Source of the DNA: a bacterium
GTDB lineage: Bacteria; Patescibacteriota; Saccharimonadia; Saccharimonadales; UBA4665
Length of the DNA stretch: 64,000 bases
Direction of reading: 5' to 3'
Assembly: GCA_021846445.1 (NCBI GenBank)
Contig: JAJZWY010000003.1
Span: forward strand, 1-64,000
Positions 16,821 through 22,861 of this stretch are shown piece by piece. Position 1 is the stretch's first letter. Each line of letters begins with the position of its first letter. The position numbers were made by a program, and so were the translations under genes. Under the pieces are notes generated by a model. The model made no database searches. It had not been told where the DNA came from and was given only the letters and a program-made list of their open reading frames with translations.

Positions 16821-18064
16821 TTAAGAAAACCAATATAACTTAATACTAAGTAGAAATTAAATAAAGTAGACACTAAAAAAAGAGTCTTCATTCCTAGAGT
16901 GAGTTGTTTATTGTGTTTTTTATATATTTTCATAAAAACGACAAATATGAGGGGTAAAAAATCTAAACTATATCGATACCCAAACTGATTTGCCCCGTCC
17001 CCATAATATACCAATAGAGCAATAAGACTAAGTAGAGAACTAAAAAGGAGTAATTTATCTTCTAGGCTATATTTTGACCATTTTTTGGTGAATAAATATA
17101 TTAAGAAAGGAGAAGTTAAGAGGACACTTGTTCCCAGATTATTATTGATAATATAAGGAAACTTTAGGCTCCAGGAGCTAGGGTTTTTTAGAACTGTTAA
17201 GGGTCCTCGCAAGAGAAAAGTGTATAAATTGGTCGGAATATGACTTAGTGAAATTAGTCCCATATTTCTTGTCTGGAGAGCAGAATAAGATATTAATTGG
17301 TGGGAGTTTCCGTTAATAAGTGGGTTTCCGAACCGTTGATAATTATATGCTCCCAACAACAAAACCGCTAGAAGCCCGAAAATACCTAATTTAAATAGAT
17401 TGATTATTTTTTGTTTTATACTGTTCTTTTGAAGAAGTATTTCCGCAATGAAAAATAAAATAATTATAGACGCCGGTATTCTAGTTAAAAACAACAAACC
17501 ACAATATAGTCCGAGAAGTAACCATCTTCTGCGATTAAAATATTCCCAAAGAGCTAAAAATAAGATTAGGGTTGTAACTATCTGGGCGAACAACCATCCA
17601 CTAGAAACTGTATTAACACCCATATAAACGGATGCAAGCAGAAATGCTAAGGATAAAATTAAGCTGTCTTTTTTATTATACTTAAATTTAAGACCTAGTT
17701 TATAAATAATATATAAAGTAATCACTACTAGGATCCACTTGATATAACCCTGATAAAAAAATATATGGAATAGATTAAAAAAAGCTTCAAACGGCATTAA
17801 AATAATCGCAGGAAAAAAACCATCATCCCAATATTGCTTACCATGGTAAATAACAGGATCTTGGCCAATACCACCAATTGAGCTCATAAAATAAGTATGT
17901 CCGTGATCAAAACTGTTTGCCAACATGGCAAACTGTTGACTTCCCTCTCCAACAAAACCAACTACCAATAGGAAAATTAATATAAAGCCAGGAATTACAG
18001 TGTACAATAAATCATTAATTTTTAACCAACTGATACAAAGAGAATCCCTTAAGTAAGTAAACAT
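16817..18064 (-). CDS. Polytopic membrane protein, probable C-type glycosyltransferase
   Basis: A 415-residue protein with about ten hydrophobic helices. An early extracytoplasmic loop carries acidic residues near helix 1-2 (SFDHGHTYF, then GKQYWDDGFFPAIILMPF), the pattern of PMT/ArnT-like GT-C transferases that use lipid-linked sugar donors. A later loop has FGYRYSLDFLPL, also common in that group. Acceptor and donor are unknown. Its stop overlaps pilin gene 6 by 4 bp tail to tail, and it starts 18 bp after hsp20, with which it may be co-transcribed. Confidence 0.6.
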   Translation of the reverse strand: MFTYLRDSLCISWLKINDLLYTVIPGFILIFLLVVGFVGEGSQQFAMLANSFDHGHTYFMSSIGGIGQDPVIYHGKQYWDDGFFPAIILMPFEAFFNLFHIFFYQGYIKWILVVITLYIIYKLGLKFKYNKKDSLILSLAFLLASVYMGVNTVSSGWLFAQIVTTLILFLALWEYFNRRRWLLLGLYCGLLFLTRIPASIIILFFIAEILLQKNSIKQKIINLFKLGIFGLLAVLLLGAYNYQRFGNPLINGNSHQLISYSALQTRNMGLISLSHIPTNLYTFLLRGPLTVLKNPSSWSLKFPYIINNNLGTSVLLTSPFLIYLFTKKWSKYSLEDKLLLFSSLLSLIALLVYYGDGANQFGYRYSLDFLPLIFVVFMKIYKKHNKQLTLGMKTLFLVSTLFNFYLVLSYIGFLN

Positions 18065-18082
18065 GGCTATTAGAATAAATCT

Positions 18083-18577
18083 CTACAAAATTTGAATTTT
18101 CTTGATTGTATCTTGCTTCATTTTGCCGAACGAAATAGTTAAAACACCATCTTTTAAGACAGCCTCAATTTCATCCTCTTTTACTGGAACCGGAAGTGCA
18201 ATTGTTCTTGAAAACTCACCCCAATAACACTCTTGTAAGAAATAATTCTCTACTCCTTCTTCGTTTCCAGCACTCAATGTTCCACGAATCGTAAGCTGAT
18301 TATCTGATATACTTACGTCTAGGTCGCTACGATTTACGCCAGCTGTTCGTGCCTTTACCACTAATTTGTCTGCTGTTTCATATACATCAACCGCTAATTG
18401 TCCCGGTACAGACTCTTCTTCGTCCCACTCTTCTTCAACTAGCGTAGGTTGTGCCCCACCAGTACTATTACTAGGAGTGCCACTTAAATCACTATCGATG
18501 TCGTCATCTCCCAAAAAAGCGGCAGTTAACTCATCTTCTTCCAACAATAAATTGTTGTCACGGCTTTTTCGCGCCAT
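18083..18577 (-). CDS. Hsp20/alpha-crystallin small heat-shock protein
   Basis: The start at 18577 (MARKSRDNN) is chosen because GGAGGG lies just upstream, giving 164 residues. The N-terminal ~65 residues are acidic and disordered. The alpha-crystallin domain runs from about 70 to 160 (VYETADKLVVKARTAGV, then DLDVSISDNQLTIRG, and GVLTISFGK near the end). It acts as an ATP-independent holdase chaperone in the cytoplasm. No CIRCE element is seen upstream, unlike groES. Confidence 0.93.
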   Translation of the reverse strand: MARKSRDNNLLLEEDELTAAFLGDDDIDSDLSGTPSNSTGGAQPTLVEEEWDEEESVPGQLAVDVYETADKLVVKARTAGVNRSDLDVSISDNQLTIRGTLSAGNEEGVENYFLQECYWGEFSRTIALPVPVKEDEIEAVLKDGVLTISFGKMKQDTIKKIQIL

Positions 18578-18628
18578 ATTACCCTCCAAAATATTAAAAA
18601 TATTCTTTACTATTTTTGTATTAACCGT

Positions 18629-18658
18629 AGTATAACTCAGACAATATCTAAAAAACAA
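18629..18658 (-). promoter_or_regulatory. Promoter of hsp20
   Basis: On the minus strand TTGTTT (18658-18653), 18 nt spacer, TATACT (18634-18629), followed by a ~50 nt leader with a GGAGGG ribosome site. A conventional led transcript, in contrast to the leaderless starts nearby. Confidence 0.5.
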
Positions 18659-18740
18659 ACAACTTGTCCTTATTTACAACACAATAATCACAACACTACA
18701 ACCTAGAGAATAAAAATTACTAAAATGGTAATATATATAC

Positions 18741-19262
18741 ATGGTTAATGAAAATAATGGCTTTTTAGGAAATAACCAGAACCCTGCTCAAGATTTACCC
18801 AAAAAAGAGCCAGAATTAGCCTGGACCTCTAAGGAGTATGTTCCTGAAAAATCGACTAAATGGTATATCTCTCTGATTATTGTGACCTTGATAGCTTCTG
18901 GCTTAGTTTATGTGGGAACAAAAGATTTAATATCTACTTTTGTATTAATTGCCTGTGGTTTACTGGTTTTAGGATATTCCCTAAAAAAACCAAAAAATAT
19001 AGAGTATAGAATCAGAAATAATGAGTTAATTATTCAAAATAGAACCTATTTTTTGGGTAATTTTAGGGCTTTTTCTGTGTATAAAAAAGCTAATTCGGAG
19101 AATTTGATGCTTATCCCCTTGAAACGATTTGTCCCAAGAGTTTATATAAGCCTTGATCGGGAAATTTCGCAAAATGTTATCAATACAATTAATCAAGTTA
19201 TTCCTGCCATAAAATATAGCCAGGATTTTATTGAAAGAATAAACGATATAATACGTTTCTAA
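18741..19262 (+). CDS. Membrane protein of unknown function with two adjacent helices
   Basis: A 173-residue protein: polar N-terminus (1-40), two hydrophobic helices (about 43-60 and 63-80), then a ~90-residue soluble domain beginning IEYRIRNNELIIQNRTYFLGNF. That start is reminiscent of PH-like membrane-associated domains, but the resemblance is weak. A TAATAT box ends 6 nt before the ATG. It immediately precedes the tRNA cluster. I do not recognise a named family. Confidence 0.7.
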   Translation: MVNENNGFLGNNQNPAQDLPKKEPELAWTSKEYVPEKSTKWYISLIIVTLIASGLVYVGTKDLISTFVLIACGLLVLGYSLKKPKNIEYRIRNNELIIQNRTYFLGNFRAFSVYKKANSENLMLIPLKRFVPRVYISLDREISQNVINTINQVIPAIKYSQDFIERINDIIRF

Positions 19263-19310
19263 CAAAAATTTAGAAATAAGCCTCAATAATGATATAATTT
19301 CATCTGTTTA

Positions 19311-19398
19311 GGAAGGGTGTCCGAGTGGTCGATGGAGCTGGTCTTGAAAACCAGTGTGGGGAAACTCACCGTGGGTTCGAATCCCACCCCTTCCGCCA
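19311..19398 (+). tRNA. tRNA-Ser (anticodon TGA)
   Basis: Cloverleaf with GGAAGGG acceptor paired to CCCTTCC, a long variable arm typical of class II tRNAs, GTTCGAATCC T-arm and encoded CCA. The anticodon loop CTTGAAA gives anticodon TGA (UCN serine codons). Confidence 0.97.
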
Positions 19399-19404
19399 GT
19401 TTGT

Positions 19405-19497
19405 GGAGAGGTACCCAAGTGGTTGAAGGGGATGGTTTGCTAAATCATTAGGGGGGCGTGAGCTCCCGCGAGGGTTCGAATCCCTCTCTCTCCGCCA
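19405..19497 (+). tRNA. tRNA-Ser (anticodon GCT)
   Basis: Acceptor GGAGAGG, long variable arm (GGGGGGCGTGAGCTCCC region), GTTCGAATCC T-arm and encoded CCA. The loop TTGCTAA gives anticodon GCT (AGY serine codons). It lies 6 bp after the preceding tRNA. Confidence 0.96.
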
Positions 19498-19516
19498 GTG
19501 TATTAGATTATTTTTG

Positions 19517-19605
19517 GGAGAGATGCAGGAGTGGTTGAACTGAACGGTCTCGAAAACCGTTATACATTTTATGTATCGAGGGTTCGAATCCCTCTCTCTC
19601 CGCCA
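19517..19605 (+). tRNA. tRNA-Ser (anticodon CGA)
   Basis: Acceptor GGAGAGA with TCTCTCC, variable arm hairpin around ATACATTTTATGTAT, T-arm GTTCGAATCC and encoded CCA. The loop CTCGAAA gives anticodon CGA, reading UCG. This is redundant with the TGA isoacceptor in the same cluster. Confidence 0.95.
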
Positions 19606-19610
19606 TTTTT

Positions 19611-19687
19611 GCACCCGTAGCTCAGTTGGATAGAGTGTTGGCTTGCGGAGCCAAAGGTCACAGGTTCAAATCCTGTCGGGTGTACCA
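19611..19687 (+). tRNA. tRNA-Arg (anticodon GCG)
   Basis: A 77-nt class I cloverleaf with D-loop AGTTGGATA (A20 present, an arginine identity element), T-arm GGTTCAAATCC and encoded CCA. The anticodon stem TTGGC/GCCAA encloses TTGCGGA, giving anticodon GCG. Most bacteria read CGU/CGC with an ACG anticodon edited to ICG. The last bases (TGTACCA) are repeated 1155 bp downstream as part of the island repeat. Confidence 0.93.
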
Positions 19688-19793
19688 CACAGTAATTTAG
19701 TCTCTAATATATCCTTCAGATTAGTTCTGATATTTTCGAAGTTTTTGAATCCCACTTTGTTCAACTGATTAAAACAGTTTCTAACCCCGCTTG
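19681..19793 (+). repeat. Direct repeat copy 1, overlapping the tRNA-Arg 3' end
   Basis: Begins with TGTACCACACAG (19681-19692), which includes the last bases of the tRNA, then AATTTAGTCT and an AT-rich tail ending near CAGTTTCTAACC. It aligns by eye at roughly three-quarters identity with 20836-20946. The 12-bp head is exact in both copies. The geometry resembles attL/attR around a small inserted segment. Confidence 0.75.
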
Positions 19794-19831
19794 TCCTAAA
19801 AAACAGTACTGCTTGCATATATTTTTGTTGG

Positions 19832-20080
19832 ATGCAGATAATTAACTACATGAGCGAAACAGCGCCAGTATTAGGAGGAACCTTTCCTGATTTTAACGAG
19901 ATGGGTTATGAACCTCGAGATGAGTTGAGGGCTTGGACAAGGTCTATATGGGAAGATGAATTTGACGAATCAAATAATCCTAAGTGGTGGTACATTGAAG
20001 AAGTTGCTGGAATAAAAATAGGAGCTGAAGCAGGTGGTATTACTGATGGCACAAGTTATTTCGCCCTCGACTCTGGGTAG
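19832..20080 (+). CDS. Short open frame of unknown function in the island (doubtful)
   Basis: 82 codons from ATG 19832, or 76 from ATG 19850 (MSETAPVLGGTFPDF). The translation is acidic and Trp-rich (WTRSIWEDEF, PKWWYIEE), so it looks more protein-like than random AT-rich DNA. There is no ribosome site, and the sequence after the stop does not continue a recognisable protein. It may be a fragment of a larger accessory gene. From 20081 to 20246 I see no further gene. Confidence 0.3.
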   Translation: MQIINYMSETAPVLGGTFPDFNEMGYEPRDELRAWTRSIWEDEFDESNNPKWWYIEEVAGIKIGAEAGGITDGTSYFALDSG

Positions 20081-20246
20081 TCAAAAGATTGCGTCGTATA
20101 GATTTAGTTTCTGATGGAAGTGTATTTGGTAACACCCTGCTCTATAGTTCCACAAAAACTGAGCGATTAACATTTAGTGAACGCATCGTATTCTGGTAAA
20201 TACCGTTCGATTAACAGTCTCTGACTTAGTAGACTATGGTACTCTT

Positions 20247-20516
20247 TTAAAAACCTTTGTACGCATCTTTACGGTGACGAACTCTTATAACTATGATAAT
20301 CAGTTCACTTTTATAAACTTGATATACAATTCTATAAGTTCCTTGCCTAATACGATAAACATTACTAGAACCTTTGATCTTTTTAGCGTCATCAGGAAGA
20401 GGGTTGTTGTATAAGCTATCGATTATATCTACAATCTTGTCCCTTAACACCTTATTTGGCAGTTTTCGTATCTCTTTCTGTGCAGAGTTTTTAATCTCAA
20501 CTTTATAGTAAGCCAT
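20247..20516 (-). CDS. RelE/ParE-family toxin
   Basis: An 89-residue protein with the RelE fold pattern: MAYYKVEIKNSAQKEIRKLP start, a central DIIDSLYNNPLPDDAKKIKG helix-loop, YRIRQGTYRIVYQV strands and a C-terminal RVRHRKDAYK. This places it among the mRNA interferases that cleave mRNA at the ribosome. The start lies inside the end of the antitoxin gene (14 bp overlap), the usual antitoxin-first layout. A decayed relative is found at 20957-21154. Confidence 0.93.
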   Translation of the reverse strand: MAYYKVEIKNSAQKEIRKLPNKVLRDKIVDIIDSLYNNPLPDDAKKIKGSSNVYRIRQGTYRIVYQVYKSELIIIVIRVRHRKDAYKGF

Positions 20517-20721
20517 CAGCTTTAAGCTCTTTGACGAATGTTCCGAAGTCTAAGGTGGTTTCATTCTCGCGTTCTTTTACTACCTGCAAGTCGTCTAAGT
20601 CTTCAAGTACCTGTTCTTTTAGAGCATCTTCTACTAGTGTTGACATGGTCTCTCCACTTTCGGCTGCTCTTATTCTTAGAGCTTTGTATATATTATCGTT
20701 TAAGGTAATTGTGGTTCGCAT
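20503..20721 (-). CDS. Ribbon-helix-helix antitoxin partner of the RelE-type toxin
   Basis: With the ATG at 20721 (preceded by AAAGGAATAG) the product is 72 residues starting MRTTITLNDNIYKALRIRA. This is a ribbon-helix-helix beta strand and helix (TTITL at 3-7), then an acidic C-terminal tail (LEDLDDLQ... TLDFGTF) expected to wrap the toxin. The longer start listed upstream (MDLAKKG) would cover the ribosome site and is not used. It probably represses its own promoter, for which TATATT upstream is a candidate -10. Confidence 0.9.
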   Translation of the reverse strand: MRTTITLNDNIYKALRIRAAESGETMSTLVEDALKEQVLEDLDDLQVVKERENETTLDFGTFVKELKADGLL

Positions 20722-20835
20722 AACTATTCCTTTCTTAGCTAAGTCCAATATAGCACATATTCATCAATACATCAATATGTAATGATGACAGTGCTCACTT
20801 TGAGCATATAGAGTTTCTGACATCTCGGACTACGC

Positions 20836-20946
20836 TGTACCACACAGGAATTTAGTCTGTGATATATCTTTCAAACCAGTCCTAACATTTTTGGCTCGTT
20901 TGAAGTTATTGATATCAACAGATTAAAATCGTTTCTAATCTCGTTT
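20836..20946 (+). repeat. Direct repeat copy 2, distal end of the toxin-antitoxin island
   Basis: Starts with the exact 12-mer TGTACCACACAG, then GAATTTAGTCT, and matches copy 1 with scattered differences (for example TATATCTTTC against TATATCCTTC, and GATTAAAATCGTTTCTAA against GATTAAAACAGTTTCTAA). No complete tRNA precedes it. It lies directly downstream of the decayed toxin. Confidence 0.72.
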
Positions 20947-20956
20947 ACTTCTTTGT

Positions 20957-21154
20957 TTATGATTCTCTATAGACATCCTTACGATGGCGTACTCTAATGA
21001 CTATAATTAGTGGTTCATTTTCATAAATCTGATAAACAATTCTATGTAAATCCTCTCTTAAGCGATAAATATTGTTTGACCTTTTTATTTTCTTAGACTT
21101 ATTAGGTAAAGAGATAAACAAATATATCTTAGAATATTCAAGATATGTTATAAT
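20957..21154 (-). pseudogene. Truncated second RelE/ParE-type toxin
   Basis: Read leftward, this stretch gives SKKIKRSNNIYRLRED, then HRIVYQIYENE, and ends with LIIVIRVRHRKDVYRES, clearly related to the intact toxin's KKIKGSSNVYRIRQG, RIVYQVYKSE and IIIVIRVRHRKDAYKGF. The frame is blocked by TAA at 21155-21157, so the N-terminal ~35 residues and any antitoxin gene are gone. It is probably an older TA copy left after duplication or replacement. Confidence 0.8.
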
Positions 21155-21320
21155 TTATTCTCGGTGGTGAAAGGTACAATAAAATAACAGCCTTGGTAGA
21201 AGAAAATGTTAGTATGAATATGGTTCTTAGAAACTTAAACATTATTAGAGCGTTGTCCTACCAAGACAAAACTAAAGAAATGGAAAACCGTTGAAGTCAT
21301 AAAACGGATTTTGTAATAAA

Positions 21321-21947
21321 ATGAATCTTCATACAGCAAAAAGGCCAGATTGGGAATCAGTCGAAAATTTAACTAGTATCCAACAAATGGCGGACAAAAC
21401 CAAAGGAATTGTAACTCCAGGTAATTTCATAACAGGTCTAGGTATGGGGCTTGTTTACAGTGGAACACGAGATTTAAGCCAACAAAAAATATTGTCTGGA
21501 ACATTAAAAATTGGAATTGGTCGGACAATGGACTATTTTGACGGTGTTGTAGCAGACAAAACTAAAACTAAAAGTCCCCTCGGTGAAGCTTTCGACGCAA
21601 CTGCAGATAAACTAGCTATTGCAATGGTTGGACCAGCTTTATATAAAAATAAACTTGTGCCTAAAACCGAACTAAGTTTAGTTATTGCTCAAAATTCAGT
21701 AAATGCTATATATACGATCAAAGCTAAAAATAGAGGTAATGAAATACATCCTAGTAAGTACGGGAAACTAGCAACTGCCTCTCAGTGGGCATTTATAGGC
21801 TCTAGTTTAATGGAAAAAATTTGTCGAGACTCAAGTTTGCTGGGTGTGGCAAATATTTTTAATAAATTATCTAAGGCTAGTTTCCTTTCATTTCTAGGAT
21901 TTGGTTCTTTGGCATCGGCAAAAATTATTCAAGACTCTAATAAATAA
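21321..21947 (+). CDS. CDP-alcohol phosphotransferase family protein
   Basis: A 208-residue protein with the family motif, read as MDYFDGVVADKTKTKSPLGEAFDATAD: D-G-x2-A, then G-x3-D-x3-D are present, but the Arg usually following the Ala is Asp. Hydrophobic segments around 40-60, 100-125 and 160-200 fit an integral-membrane enzyme. Such enzymes attach an alcohol (glycerol phosphate, inositol phosphate) to CDP-diacylglycerol, making it a candidate PgsA. The Arg-to-Asp change and moderate helix hydrophobicity leave activity uncertain. From 21158 to 21320 only short frames are seen. Confidence 0.72.
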   Translation: MNLHTAKRPDWESVENLTSIQQMADKTKGIVTPGNFITGLGMGLVYSGTRDLSQQKILSGTLKIGIGRTMDYFDGVVADKTKTKSPLGEAFDATADKLAIAMVGPALYKNKLVPKTELSLVIAQNSVNAIYTIKAKNRGNEIHPSKYGKLATASQWAFIGSSLMEKICRDSSLLGVANIFNKLSKASFLSFLGFGSLASAKIIQDSNK

Positions 21948-21982
21948 TTCCCAACGGTTTAAAAATCTAGTATCATAGGGCT

Positions 21983-22861
21983 ATGATAAGTGGTGGAACA
22001 ATAAGTCCTGAGTTTAAGTTAGGACAAAGGATTCAAGACCTTCGAAAATCTAAAGGTTTTACGCAACAAGGCTTGTGTTATAAGGCTCACTTAAGTTACT
22101 CAACTCTAGCTAAAATTGAAAGAGGGGCAATCAAATCCCCTTCTATTTTTACAATCCAATCTATTGCAAACGCCTTAAATCTAAGCATTGATGATTTTGT
22201 TGATAGTAAGCCAAAGTCTACCTATGATAACCCTCCTATAAACAGAAACCTAAAAGTTTCAAAAGATGGAATTAGGTTTGTTTATTTTGACGTAAATGGA
22301 TGTTTGGTTAGATTTTATCAAAAAGCATTTATCAAAATAGCCAATGATTACAATTTAGGACTAGACAAAATAGAAGCTTCGTTCTGGAATTTTAACGATA
22401 AAGTTAATAGAGGAAACATGACAATCGATCAATTTAATAAGAAGTTTGCCTCTAAATTGGGCATAAAATCAATTGATTGGGTTAAATATTATCTAAATGA
22501 AATTGAACCTGTCCCTGGAATGAATAGCTTACTCCACAAAGTTTACAAAAATTACTTAGTAGGATTATTGTCTAATACAATGCCTGGAATGATTGAAAAA
22601 TTGGTCCAAACATCTAAGATTCCCAATATTCAATATGACATGATTATCGACTCTTCAGTTCTAAAAAGCGTAAAACCAGAAAGCAAAATATTTGAAAAAG
22701 CACGAGATTCCGTTGGAATCAAGGCTAATGAAATTATTTTAATTGATGATACCAGGAACAATTTAATAATGGCCGGAAGACTCCATTTTCATACACTATG
22801 GTTTGACTATTCTAGACCAAAAGACTCTATTGCAGAAATTGAAGAGCTTTTAGAAATCTGA
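21983..22861 (+). CDS. XRE-type HTH fused to HAD-like hydrolase domain
   Basis: A 292-residue two-domain protein. Residues 13-72 form an XRE/Cro helix-turn-helix (LRKSKGFTQQGLCYKAHLSYSTLAKIERG). Residues ~95-292 form a HAD domain with motif I FDVNGCL (~97), motif II LLSNTMPG, motif III Lys in VKPESKIF, and motif IV ILIDDTRNN. In motif I the second Asp (general acid/base) is Asn. A TATCAT box ends 6 nt before the ATG, suggesting a leaderless start. It could be a regulator sensing a phosphorylated ligand. The 3' end overlaps valS by 12 bp, tail to tail. Confidence 0.85.
   Translation: MISGGTISPEFKLGQRIQDLRKSKGFTQQGLCYKAHLSYSTLAKIERGAIKSPSIFTIQSIANALNLSIDDFVDSKPKSTYDNPPINRNLKVSKDGIRFVYFDVNGCLVRFYQKAFIKIANDYNLGLDKIEASFWNFNDKVNRGNMTIDQFNKKFASKLGIKSIDWVKYYLNEIEPVPGMNSLLHKVYKNYLVGLLSNTMPGMIEKLVQTSKIPNIQYDMIIDSSVLKSVKPESKIFEKARDSVGIKANEIILIDDTRNNLIMAGRLHFHTLWFDYSRPKDSIAEIEELLEI

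Noticed and set aside
19366-19614. Minus-strand open frame across the serine tRNAs with repeated RRERDSNPR
   Set aside because: It is the antisense translation of tRNA T-arms, a well-known artefact of tRNA clusters.
20775-20842. Possible degenerate tRNA-Arg copy before repeat 2
   Set aside because: Only the terminal TGTACCA and a few scattered matches (TATAGAGTTT) are seen; no cloverleaf can be drawn.
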